From positions 1-53,006 of the forward strand of contig JALWSY010000117.1 of NCBI GenBank assembly GCA_027083035.1: DNA of 53,006 nt, given 5' to 3'. This stretch comes from Sulfurimonas sp. (GTDB lineage: Bacteria > Campylobacterota > Campylobacteria > Campylobacterales > Sulfurimonadaceae). A program made the position numbers and the translations under genes. Shown here one piece after another: positions 1 through 6,764 of the stretch (within the stretch, counting starts at the first letter, position 1; every line of letters begins with the position of its first letter). The notes under the pieces are model-generated. The model saw nothing but the letters and a program-made list of their open reading frames with translations, ran no database searches and had not been told where the DNA came from.

Positions 1-329
1 CCAAGGGCATAGAGTGAGAGCATCTTTTTTTCAATCTCATCTGTCATAGTTGTTTGATTTTTCTTGACGATTTGAGGCTCAAAACTTCCGTTTCGATCTC
101 GTGGAACATCGAGTTCAAACTTACCGTAATCACTTTTCATGGTCTTGGTAGTAAAACCATTTTTACGGTTTTTACTGAGATCTTGGGCTAGGTGAGAGTC
201 TATCTCTGCTGCAAGTGCAGCTTCTGTGAGTTGTTTGATAAGGGAACTGAGTGCTCCATCAGCACCACCAATTCCTTTACCTGCTTTAATATCTTGAGCA
301 AATTGCTCAACATCTACTTCTATCTTCAT
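1..329 (-). CDS. IS256-family transposase, 5' part (cut by window edge)
   Basis: Reading the minus strand from an ATG at 329 gives 109 codons without a stop, running off the left edge. The product starts MKIEVDVEQFAQDIKAGKG, then has a helical stretch with IDSHL, a basic KNRKNGF segment, FELDVPRDRNGSFEPQIVKK, and a segment ending KKMLSLYALG. This is the N-terminal layout of IS256/Mutator transposases; the DDE catalytic residues would lie beyond the window. The family moves a compact element by cut-and-paste or copy-out. Whether this copy is intact cannot be seen. The AAGGA-like bases just upstream of the ATG (about 335-340, minus sense) are a plausible ribosome site. Confidence 0.88.
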   Translation of the reverse strand, partial: MKIEVDVEQFAQDIKAGKGIGGADGALSSLIKQLTEAALAAEIDSHLAQDLSKNRKNGFTTKTMKSDYGKFELDVPRDRNGSFEPQIVKKNQTTMTDEIEKKMLSLYAL

Positions 330-362
330 GTGTCTTTCCTTGGGTATTTGTTATTTTACCCG

Positions 363-390
363 ATTGACACAGATTTTTGAACGGTCCCCC
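363..390. repeat. probable terminal inverted repeat of the IS256-family element
   Basis: The 28 bases between the transposase start and the neighbouring gene contain TTGACACAGATTTTTGAACG followed by a run of C. Read outward-in from the minus strand it has the GGG...CTGTGTCAA form of IS256-family ends. The partner repeat and target duplication lie outside the window, so the exact boundary (about 390) is inferred. The element ends about 30 bp beyond the stop codon of the 422-709 gene and does not interrupt it. Confidence 0.5.
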
Positions 391-421
391 TCTCTGGTAC
401 CACACCATTTAAATGAAGCAT

Positions 422-709
422 TTACTCCTCAACAAATCCAAAATCTTCATCATCGCTGCTGCGCTGTGCATCTACGATATCTTCGATAAGCTCTTGACAC
501 TCTTCTTCATCCATTTCACCACTTTTAATATCTTCTAAGACATCTTCCAAGTCAGCTTTAAACTCACGAAGCTCCTCTATCTCCTCTTTTGCATCCTCAC
601 TTGCCTCTTTATTATCAGCTATCTCTTCAAAAATTTCATCTAACCTATCATTAATATCGGGAATAACACTCTTATTAATCAACTCTTCTAGTTTTTCTGC
701 TTGTGACAT
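422..709 (-). CDS. small acidic coiled-coil protein of unknown function
   Basis: The product has 95 residues, about a third of them Glu or Asp, with no cysteine, membrane segment or signal peptide. Heptad-like spacing of Leu/Ile through residues 8-75 suggests a helical or coiled-coil protein, followed by an acidic tail ending DEDFGFVEE. An AAAGG ribosome site lies 7-8 bases before the ATG, and a TATACT -10 candidate lies at 737-742 on the minus strand. I do not recognise the family. The composition is typical of cytoplasmic protein-binding helical proteins, but that is only a description. The gene is transcribed toward the insertion sequence and away from plsC. Confidence 0.75.
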   Translation of the reverse strand: MSQAEKLEELINKSVIPDINDRLDEIFEEIADNKEASEDAKEEIEELREFKADLEDVLEDIKSGEMDEEECQELIEDIVDAQRSSDDEDFGFVEE

Positions 710-736
710 TGTCGCACCTTTACATATATTTTTGGA

Positions 737-742
737 AGTATA
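737..742 (-). promoter_or_regulatory. -10 candidate for the 422-709 gene
   Basis: TATACT is read on the minus strand about 28 bases before the ATG at 709. No clear -35 is seen, which is usual for sigma70 promoters in this phylum. Confidence 0.35.
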
Positions 743-776
743 CTATTTTCTAGCTTTATCATTATTTTTTATTCGG

Positions 777-782
777 TATAAT
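777..782 (+). promoter_or_regulatory. -10 hexamer TATAAT, probable promoter of plsC-pdxJ-pdxA
   Basis: A perfect TATAAT preceded by CGG sits directly before the left target duplication of the 791-1038 element. Start would fall near 789, inside that duplication. If the element and one duplication copy are removed, the -10 would lie about 35 bases from the plsC ATG with an AAGGG ribosome site in between, an ordinary promoter arrangement. The element therefore now forms most of the leader. Confidence 0.55.
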
Positions 783-820
783 CATTTAATCTGACCTTAC
801 GCACTAAACATATATCTGAG

Positions 821-897
821 TGGTATAAGTTGCATTCAAGTTCAAGGCAGGAGGATGCAGGAGCTACTAGTAGCTAAATTGTGTGCAAATTATACCA
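821..897. repeat. left internal hairpin of the MITE
   Basis: TGGTATAAGTTGCA (821-834) pairs with 884-897 with a single mismatch. The loop region contains the perfect 14-bp palindrome AGCTACTAGTAGCT at 862-875. Confidence 0.75.
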
Positions 898-908
898 TCC
901 CTTTGGGA

Positions 909-1008
909 CAAAAAGATAAAGCATTACCTGTGGCGTTAGAAAACCTCCACCGTAGCTAAGGCCTACGCTGGAGAACTTCCGCCTTGCATCTAATGCTTTA
1001 TCTTTTTG
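909..1008. repeat. right internal hairpin of the MITE
   Basis: The 18 bases 909-926 (CAAAAAGATAAAGCATTA) are exactly inverted at 991-1008. Within them CTCCACCGTAG pairs with CTACGCTGGAG (one mismatch), so the whole 100 bases can fold into one long stem. Confidence 0.78.
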
Positions 1009-1066
1009 CTCGGATATATGTTTAGTGCGTAAGGTCAGATTTAATCTTAAAATCCAAGGGTAGTCT

Positions 1067-1786
1067 ATGCTAAAAAACTACAGTTTTAAAAACATTGGAA
1101 AGTTTATCTTTATGATTGAACTTGGTCTGAAATATATCCATGTCTTTAAAAAGACATTTTTTCATCCCTCAATTACTCTCAAACCTGCCTATGAAGAGTT
1201 ATCTAAACAGAGACAAAACTACTCTAAAGAGGTTTTAGAGTTTTTAAACATCGAAGTAAAAACCATCGGCTCCTTGCCAGATGAAGATAAAATTCTCTAT
1301 GCTATCAACCATCGCTCTCTGCTTGACATTATTATTATGGAGTCTGTCTTTGCATCAAAAAATAAAAATGGTACATGGATAGCAAAACAGCAACTCTTTG
1401 ACTCTCCTATCTATGGAAAATTTTTTGAGTATAGCGGGTGTATTAGTGTTGACTTAGAAAACAAAAGAGGGCTTCTTACATTTTTCAAAACCATTAAAAA
1501 AACCTTTGAAAAGGTAAACAACATGAACATCTATATGTTTCCAGAGGGTGAGCGTTACAATGGAGAGGGCATTACCACTTTTCAAAGCGGCGCAAGTAAG
1601 ATTGCAAAAGCAAACAAACTCAAAGTAGTACCCATCTTTATTAAAGGAAAAAATGAAGAACTCTTTGCAAATGCACCTTATAAAGAGAGAGAAGTAGTAG
1701 AGGTTTACATCGGAGATGTTATCTCAGGTGAGAATATAGAGGATGAGTATATCTCTTTTTACAAATCTATCGAGGCGCAATCATAA
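1067..1786 (+). CDS. plsC: 1-acyl-sn-glycerol-3-phosphate acyltransferase (PlsC family)
   Basis: The protein has 239 residues and transfers an acyl chain to the sn-2 position of lysophosphatidic acid at the inner membrane, giving phosphatidic acid. The acyltransferase signature H-x4-D is at His82-Asp87 (NHRSLLD), and the glycerophosphate-binding FPEG motif is at about 158-161 (FPEGER). A hydrophobic N-terminal stretch fits peripheral membrane attachment. The length is normal for the family. An AAGGG ribosome site precedes the ATG. The stop overlaps the pdxJ start by one base (TAATG), so the two are co-transcribed. Which acyltransferase of the family it is (main PlsC or an ornithine-lipid type) cannot be settled from sequence alone. 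Confidence 0.85.
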   Translation: MLKNYSFKNIGKFIFMIELGLKYIHVFKKTFFHPSITLKPAYEELSKQRQNYSKEVLEFLNIEVKTIGSLPDEDKILYAINHRSLLDIIIMESVFASKNKNGTWIAKQQLFDSPIYGKFFEYSGCISVDLENKRGLLTFFKTIKKTFEKVNNMNIYMFPEGERYNGEGITTFQSGASKIAKANKLKVVPIFIKGKNEELFANAPYKEREVVEVYIGDVISGENIEDEYISFYKSIEAQS

Positions 1787-2583
1787 TGAAAAAGATGACA
1801 CTAGGCGTAAACATAGATCATATAGCTGTTTTAAGAGAGGCAAGAAAGGTAAATGACCCAGATATCCTCCAAGCACTCTATGTAGCATGTGAGAGTGGCG
1901 CAGATCAGATCACCATCCATCTACGCGAAGATCGTCGCCATATTCAAGATAGCGATGTAAAAAACATCATCTCTCTAAGCAAAGTCCCTGTAAATCTTGA
2001 GTGTTCTATCAATCGTGAGATCTTAGATATAGTTGCCTCACTCAAACCCCACCGCGCTACACTTGTACCGGAGAAAAGGGAAGAAGTAACAACAGAGGGC
2101 GGGCTTGATGTTTTTGGCTTCTCTAGCGAGATATCATACGCAATAGAACAACTCCATGATGCACTCATCCCTGTCTCTCTCTTTGTAGATCCCACAATCG
2201 AAGCGATGGAGCAGTCAAAAGAGCTAGGTGCTGAGATGGTAGAGTTACACACCGGACACTTTGCAAACCTCTTCAATATGCTCAACTCCGCACTCCCCTA
2301 CTCCAACCACTCCGTTAAAGAGTTAGAACTGCCTCGCTATGAGTTAAGCTCCCGTCTTGAGCAGGCACTAGAGGAGATTAAAAAGGCTGCCACATATGCC
2401 AACAAACTTGGGTTGGAGGTAGCTGCAGGACATGGACTTAACTACCAAAATGTCCATGAGATGATGCAAATAGAGGAGATATGTGAACTCAACATCGGGC
2501 AAAGCATCATTGCAAGAAGTGTTTTTACAGGACTAAGCGATGCTGTAAAAGAGATGAGAAAACTGATTTCACGCCATGTCTAA
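1786..2583 (+). CDS. pdxJ: pyridoxine 5'-phosphate synthase
   Basis: PdxJ condenses 1-deoxy-D-xylulose 5-phosphate with 3-amino-2-oxopropyl phosphate, the last step of DXP-dependent vitamin B6 synthesis. The 265-residue TIM-barrel protein begins with LGVNIDHIAVLREAR and has ITIHLREDRRHI near residue 45, VNLECSI near 70, the long insertion typical of epsilon PdxJ, VAAGHGLNY near 210 and NIGQSIIARS near 240. The length is slightly longer than E. coli PdxJ, as is usual in this phylum. The ATG overlaps the plsC stop, and the 3' end overlaps pdxA by 8 bases, so the enzyme is made with the one that supplies its substrate. Confidence 0.96.
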   Translation: MKKMTLGVNIDHIAVLREARKVNDPDILQALYVACESGADQITIHLREDRRHIQDSDVKNIISLSKVPVNLECSINREILDIVASLKPHRATLVPEKREEVTTEGGLDVFGFSSEISYAIEQLHDALIPVSLFVDPTIEAMEQSKELGAEMVELHTGHFANLFNMLNSALPYSNHSVKELELPRYELSSRLEQALEEIKKAATYANKLGLEVAAGHGLNYQNVHEMMQIEEICELNIGQSIIARSVFTGLSDAVKEMRKLISRHV

Positions 2584-3490
2584 ACCCACTATTGCCATCA
2601 GTATTGGTGATCTCAACGGTGTAGGTATCGAGATAGCCCTCACATCACATGAAGAGATAAAAAAACTCTGCAACCCCATCTACTGCATCAACGAAGAGCT
2701 GCTTCTACAAGCAACAACCCTCTTGGGCATAGCACTCCCTGATGATTTTAGAGTACAAAGCGTTGCAGGAAACTTTACAATCCAAGCCGGTGTTACTGAT
2801 GCTAAGAGTGGTCGCTACTCCTATGACTCCTTTTTGAGTGCCATCAAGATGTGTGAGCGTGGCGAGGCGGATGCAGTCGTGACTCTACCTATCCACAAAG
2901 AGGCATGGATGCTGAGTGGTTTAGAATACAAAGGACATACAGATCTGCTTCGAAAATACTTTCACAAAGAAGCTATTATGATGCTAGGATGCCCTGAGAT
3001 GTTTGTAGCTCTCTTTACTGAGCATATCCCTCTCAAAGAGGTAGCTGCATCCATAAAGTATGACAAACTCAAAGCGTTCCTTTTAGACCTGCATCAAGAC
3101 ATCAAAGAGCCTGTTGCCGTACTTGGACTCAATCCACACGCGGGAGACAATGGTGTACTTGGGGATGAGGAGCGTATCATTTCTCGCGCCATAAAGGATG
3201 TAAACAGAGAGATAAAACTTGAACAATTCCATGGTCCTATCGTTCCAGATATAGCCTTTACCCCTCACTTTCGCAAAAACTTCCACTTCTATGTAGCGAT
3301 GTACCATGACCAAGGATTAGCACCACTCAAAGCACTCCACTTTGATGAGAGTGTAAATATATCACTCAATCTGCCCATCATCAGAACATCTGTTGATCAT
3401 GGAACGGCCTTTGATATAGCCTACACAGGAGAGGCGAAAACACTCTCTTACATAAATGCTGTAAAGAGTGCTTTAACACTCCACTCTTGA
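2576..3490 (+). CDS. pdxA: 4-hydroxythreonine-4-phosphate dehydrogenase
   Basis: PdxA oxidises 4-phosphohydroxy-L-threonine to the unstable amino-ketone used by PdxJ. The protein has 304 residues. Visible signatures are SIGDLNGVGIEI at 9-20, HTDLL at 121-125, and three histidines expected to bind the divalent metal: His150 (TEHIPL), His187 (NPHAGD) and His244 (YHDQGLAPLK). RTSVDHGTAFD lies near 270-280. The start lies inside the end of pdxJ, which fits translational coupling. The gene is the last of the plus-strand operon and converges with trkH after a gap of about 20 bases that has no obvious terminator. Confidence 0.96.
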   Translation: MSKPTIAISIGDLNGVGIEIALTSHEEIKKLCNPIYCINEELLLQATTLLGIALPDDFRVQSVAGNFTIQAGVTDAKSGRYSYDSFLSAIKMCERGEADAVVTLPIHKEAWMLSGLEYKGHTDLLRKYFHKEAIMMLGCPEMFVALFTEHIPLKEVAASIKYDKLKAFLLDLHQDIKEPVAVLGLNPHAGDNGVLGDEERIISRAIKDVNREIKLEQFHGPIVPDIAFTPHFRKNFHFYVAMYHDQGLAPLKALHFDESVNISLNLPIIRTSVDHGTAFDIAYTGEAKTLSYINAVKSALTLHS

Positions 3491-3509
3491 GTAGTAATAC
3501 CAATCCCCA

Positions 3510-4952
3510 CTAAAACTTTTTCCAAAAAGCGCTACTAAGGAGTACAAAAACAGTATAACACTCCAACCTACCTATAATCATAGCTACTGAAAAAAATATT
3601 TTATCAAAATCATTAAAAAAGGAGAAGTTGTCCGCCGGTCCAACAAGAGAAAATCCCGGACCAATATTACCCACTAAAGCAAAAGCTCCAGATATAGCAC
3701 TCATTGCATCAAAGCCTCGTGCATAGATATAGATGGTCACAACGCCTACACTCATCATAAAGAGTGTAAAAAATCCAAAGGTTGAAGAGAGAATACGCTC
3801 TTTTTGTTTGATATTATCTATAAAAACAGAGATAATAGCGTTTGGATGTAGTATGCGTTTAAATTCTGAAAAGAGTGTTTTGAAGATAATAACATGACGA
3901 ATGATTTTTATACCTCCTGCTGTAGAGCCTGCATTCCCCCCAAGTAACATCCCTACAAAAATAATCGCAATAGCCAAATGGGACCAAGAACCATAGTCTA
4001 TAGTCGCAAACCCCGTTGTCGTCATAACAGAAGCAATAGTAAAAGAGGAGTGCTTTATCGCATCATAAAAACCATCATGGCTAATATCCATATGCACAAT
4101 AGTGAGTGCGAGACTTAAAAGAGTAAAAAGAAGAAGATACCAGCGTACCTCTTCACTTTTATAACCACTCATATCTCTATGGTAGAGTTTTAAATGTGCT
4201 AAGAAGTTAATACCAGAGAGAAGCATAAAGAGTGTCGTTACCCAAATAATTCCATCTTCATGAAAGTAGCCAAGAGAGCTATTTTTTGTAGAGAATCCAC
4301 CTGTTGAGACGGTGGAGAAGGCATGGTTAAGTGCATCAAACCAACTCATTCCAAATAGTTTTAAAAGCAGTGTATCAAGCAGTGTTAAAACAAGATAAAT
4401 TATCCATAAACTCAGTGCAGTATCTCTTATCTTTGGTGTAAGTTTTTCAAGTGTAACCCCTGTTGATTCTGCCTTAAAAAGGGAGAGACTCCCTGTGGGA
4501 TTAATCATCGAGAGCAGTCCTACGCCAAGAACAATAACTCCAAGTCCACCAAGCCAGTGCATCAGACTTCTGTGAAAAAGTATCATCTTTGGAAGTGCTT
4601 CTATCTCAGTATATACTGTTGCCCCCGTCGTTGTAAAACCACTAATAGACTCAAAAAAGGCAGAAGCGAAACTGACATCTGTGTAGAGAAACAGAGGTAT
4701 CGCCCCTGCTATTCCCAAGAGTATCCATAAAAAATTTACTATTAAAATGCTATCTTTGATTTTTAGATTTAATCTATGTTTATAAAAGAGCATCCAAATA
4801 AAAAAATTGACCAAAAAAAAGAGCAAATCATAAAATAAAAACTGCTTAAAATCTTCACTATATAAGATGCATACAAAGATATCTAAAATAAAAATAACCG
4901 ACACAGTCATCCCAATTAAAGAGAGTACTTTAAAGATATTTTTATAATTCAT
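3510..4952 (-). CDS. trkH: Trk-type potassium uptake channel subunit TrkH
   Basis: The protein has 480 residues and is an integral membrane protein with about ten hydrophobic segments, built from four pore repeats. The four selectivity-filter loops can be seen in order: TTTGATVYTE (about 105-115), STGGFSTKN (about 215-225), TTTGFATIDYG (about 310-320) and VGNIGPGFS (about 425-435), each with the conserved glycine. A GGNAGSTAGGIK loop before the fourth repeat is typical of TrkH. The start overlaps the end of trkA by 11 bases, so the channel and its gating subunit are translated together. It carries potassium into the cell under control of the TrkA ring. Confidence 0.95.
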   Translation of the reverse strand: MNYKNIFKVLSLIGMTVSVIFILDIFVCILYSEDFKQFLFYDLLFFLVNFFIWMLFYKHRLNLKIKDSILIVNFLWILLGIAGAIPLFLYTDVSFASAFFESISGFTTTGATVYTEIEALPKMILFHRSLMHWLGGLGVIVLGVGLLSMINPTGSLSLFKAESTGVTLEKLTPKIRDTALSLWIIYLVLTLLDTLLLKLFGMSWFDALNHAFSTVSTGGFSTKNSSLGYFHEDGIIWVTTLFMLLSGINFLAHLKLYHRDMSGYKSEEVRWYLLLFTLLSLALTIVHMDISHDGFYDAIKHSSFTIASVMTTTGFATIDYGSWSHLAIAIIFVGMLLGGNAGSTAGGIKIIRHVIIFKTLFSEFKRILHPNAIISVFIDNIKQKERILSSTFGFFTLFMMSVGVVTIYIYARGFDAMSAISGAFALVGNIGPGFSLVGPADNFSFFNDFDKIFFSVAMIIGRLECYTVFVLLSSAFWKKF

Positions 4953-6258
4953 AAATCCACTGCTTCACTTTTGCGCCCTCACTAGATGCACTAAATGCAA
5001 TCACTAAATCACTCTGCTGTAGTACAATCTTCTCACTAATGCGTTGCAGACTCCCTGCTCTCATTAAAAAAAGTTTTGAGTTTGATAATTTTAAAGGCTT
5101 TATAATTTTTCCATTCAATGGTGATGCGTCTATGACTCTTCGCATAAAAACGCTCCCCATAGCACCACAAAAACTCTTTTGAACCACTACCCCCGTTGAG
5201 TGTATCTCTTCGATTATACTGTTATAAGCACTTATTTTAGGTCCTCTTATAACAATGATTCCCAAAGAGTGCATCAAAGAGTAGTAATCCATCTCGTTAT
5301 TTATTGCAACAACTTTTGTTATTCCCCTATCTTTCGCCTCAAGACATTTAATGATATTATACTCATCATTATTTGTTGCAGCCACAAACAAATCAGCCCG
5401 ACTCAGCTCTTCATCATCAAATATATCATGAATACCATACTTGGAGTTAATGACAGTTGCTTTGCCTTCAAGCTTCTCCTCCGCCTCTTCGCACAAAACC
5501 AAATCTTTCTCGATAAGTTTGACATCTTTGTTTGCATTCACTAAAGTGTGTGCGATGGAGACACCCAAGGCATCACCACCAAATACAACACAACGGTTTA
5601 TTGTCGAAATATCTTCTAAAACTATTGAAGAGCAAACTCCTTCTATGCTCTCTGTGAGACCAAAGAAGTAAACCAAATCATCCTCTTTAAGAGCAGTATG
5701 CTTCTCCTGTGGTACAAAAAATTTCTTGTTTCGCTCAATACCAACAAGTACATACTCATGCGCATCAAGTATCTCTCTACCGGCGCCCTTAGAGACCTTA
5801 AAAGAGAAGAGCTTAAAATCTGTGTATTTGAAAAATTTTACATTATTTGCTTTTGGATACGCTAAAAGAGAGACAACTGTTTTTGATGAGAGTTGAATAG
5901 GAAAAATAATCCTGTCAATTGAAAAGCGTTGTTTAAGATCCTCTGCATCGTAAATATCTTTTTGAAGTCTAACAAACTTTCTTTTCACACTCAGTACAGA
6001 ATCTATAACCATAGAAGCTACAAGGTTTACATTGTCAACATTAGTTACAGCAATAAAAAGATCTATCTCTCCATGCGCAAATGACTCATAAGTTTTATAA
6101 CTCTCCACATCCCCACGGAGCGGTAAAATATCTAAACTCTCTTGAATTCGATGCAGAGCTTCAGAATTAATATCAATAACCGTGACATCATGTCCTATAG
6201 AGAGAGTTCGGGCAAGATTAAAACCAACTTTTCCAGCACCAGCGATAATAATATTCAT
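4942..6258 (-). CDS. trkA: Trk system potassium transporter regulatory subunit TrkA
   Basis: The product has 438 residues with two RCK units, each a Rossmann nucleotide-binding domain followed by a TrkA-C domain. The first unit begins IIIAGAGKVGFNLARTL with the GxGxxG motif and acidic VIDIN; the second starts VVFGGDALGVSIAHTL near 222, with a less regular glycine motif. TrkA-C domains lie at about 135-215 and 360-438. It binds NAD(H)/ATP and gates the TrkH channel at the cytoplasmic face. It is first in the two-gene minus-strand operon. The upstream 95 bases are shared with the divergent DUF1566 gene. Confidence 0.94.
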   Translation of the reverse strand: MNIIIAGAGKVGFNLARTLSIGHDVTVIDINSEALHRIQESLDILPLRGDVESYKTYESFAHGEIDLFIAVTNVDNVNLVASMVIDSVLSVKRKFVRLQKDIYDAEDLKQRFSIDRIIFPIQLSSKTVVSLLAYPKANNVKFFKYTDFKLFSFKVSKGAGREILDAHEYVLVGIERNKKFFVPQEKHTALKEDDLVYFFGLTESIEGVCSSIVLEDISTINRCVVFGGDALGVSIAHTLVNANKDVKLIEKDLVLCEEAEEKLEGKATVINSKYGIHDIFDDEELSRADLFVAATNNDEYNIIKCLEAKDRGITKVVAINNEMDYYSLMHSLGIIVIRGPKISAYNSIIEEIHSTGVVVQKSFCGAMGSVFMRRVIDASPLNGKIIKPLKLSNSKLFLMRAGSLQRISEKIVLQQSDLVIAFSASSEGAKVKQWIYEL

Positions 6259-6317
6259 CTATTTTCTTCCATAAACCAATTTTACTCTTATAACTTTTTA
6301 ATTAAGATTAATTGCAG

Positions 6318-6323
6318 TATAAT
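6318..6323 (+). promoter_or_regulatory. -10 TATAAT for the 6354-8188 pair
   Basis: TATAAT lies 31 bases before the ATG at 6354, with AAAAGGA as ribosome site between them. A T-rich tract lies upstream instead of a clear -35. Confidence 0.5.
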
Positions 6324-6353
6324 CTTGCATCACTCAAAAAAAAGGATTAAGAT

Positions 6354-6764
6354 ATGAAAAAAATCTCTCTTTTACTCTCCTTTGTACTCCTAAGTTCCCT
6401 TCAGGCAAAAGATGTTGTATATGACACGACTACTTCACTTCTGTGGCAGGATGCTCCCATCAACAAAAAAGCTTCTGTAACCTTTAAAGAGGCAACTAAC
6501 TACTGTAAATTTCTCAAGATTGACAAATACGCAAACTTTCGTCTGCCAACACTTCAAGAGTTGCAGACACTTATAGACTACAAAAATTATAAACCAGCCA
6601 TCCTCGATGGCTTTCACTATGTAGAGAACACAACATACTGGACTACGACACCCTTTGCCGATGCAGAGGATGAAGTCTGGACGATAGATTTTGAAAAGGG
6701 TGCTCGTAGTACAAAAGCTATCTACTACGATAGACACTTTCGATGCGTTACAAAATTACACTAA
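6354..6764 (+). CDS. exported DUF1566 (Lcl C-terminal-like) domain protein
   Basis: The product has 136 residues. Residues 1-18 form a clear Sec signal peptide (MKKISLLLSFVLLSSLQA), so the protein should be periplasmic or outer. The mature part is a single DUF1566 domain: DTTTSLLWQDAP near the start, EATNYCKFL, the FRLPTLQELQTLID core, TYWTTTP, then VWTIDFEKG and a closing FRCV. Two cysteines (in NYCKF and FRCV) are spaced as in other members and could form a disulfide. The domain resembles C-type-lectin/FGE folds; its function here is unknown. The end overlaps the next gene by 22 bases, suggesting coupled expression. Confidence 0.85.
   Translation: MKKISLLLSFVLLSSLQAKDVVYDTTTSLLWQDAPINKKASVTFKEATNYCKFLKIDKYANFRLPTLQELQTLIDYKNYKPAILDGFHYVENTTYWTTTPFADAEDEVWTIDFEKGARSTKAIYYDRHFRCVTKLH

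Larger units (their letters stand above)
784..1045. mobile_element. MITE-like non-autonomous element with 30-bp TIRs and 7-bp target duplication
   Basis: The left end 791-820 begins CTGACCTTACGCACTAAACA. The right end 1009-1038 is its inverse complement over all 30 bases, with one mismatch. Both ends are flanked by ATTTAAT (784-790 and 1039-1045), a 7-bp direct repeat that fits a target-site duplication. The 248-bp interior has no plausible coding frame. It consists of two adjacent palindromes: 821-834 pairs with 884-897 (one mismatch) around the 14-bp palindrome AGCTACTAGTAGCT (862-875), and 909-926 pairs perfectly with 991-1008 around an imperfect inner stem. This is the architecture of a MITE mobilised in trans. 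The transposase family is not identifiable from the ends alone. Confidence 0.88.

Noticed and set aside
192-380. Plus-strand open frame over the transposase start
   Set aside because: It is antisense to a frame with clear IS256-family motifs; its Cys/Phe-rich product has no family character.
784-1045. Small RNA gene or riboswitch before plsC
   Set aside because: The TIRs and flanking duplication explain the whole segment as an inserted element, and no known riboswitch core fits; a secondary regulatory role remains possible.
1944-2285. Minus-strand frame of 113 codons within pdxJ
   Set aside because: Shadow of pdxJ; it has no start signals or motifs.
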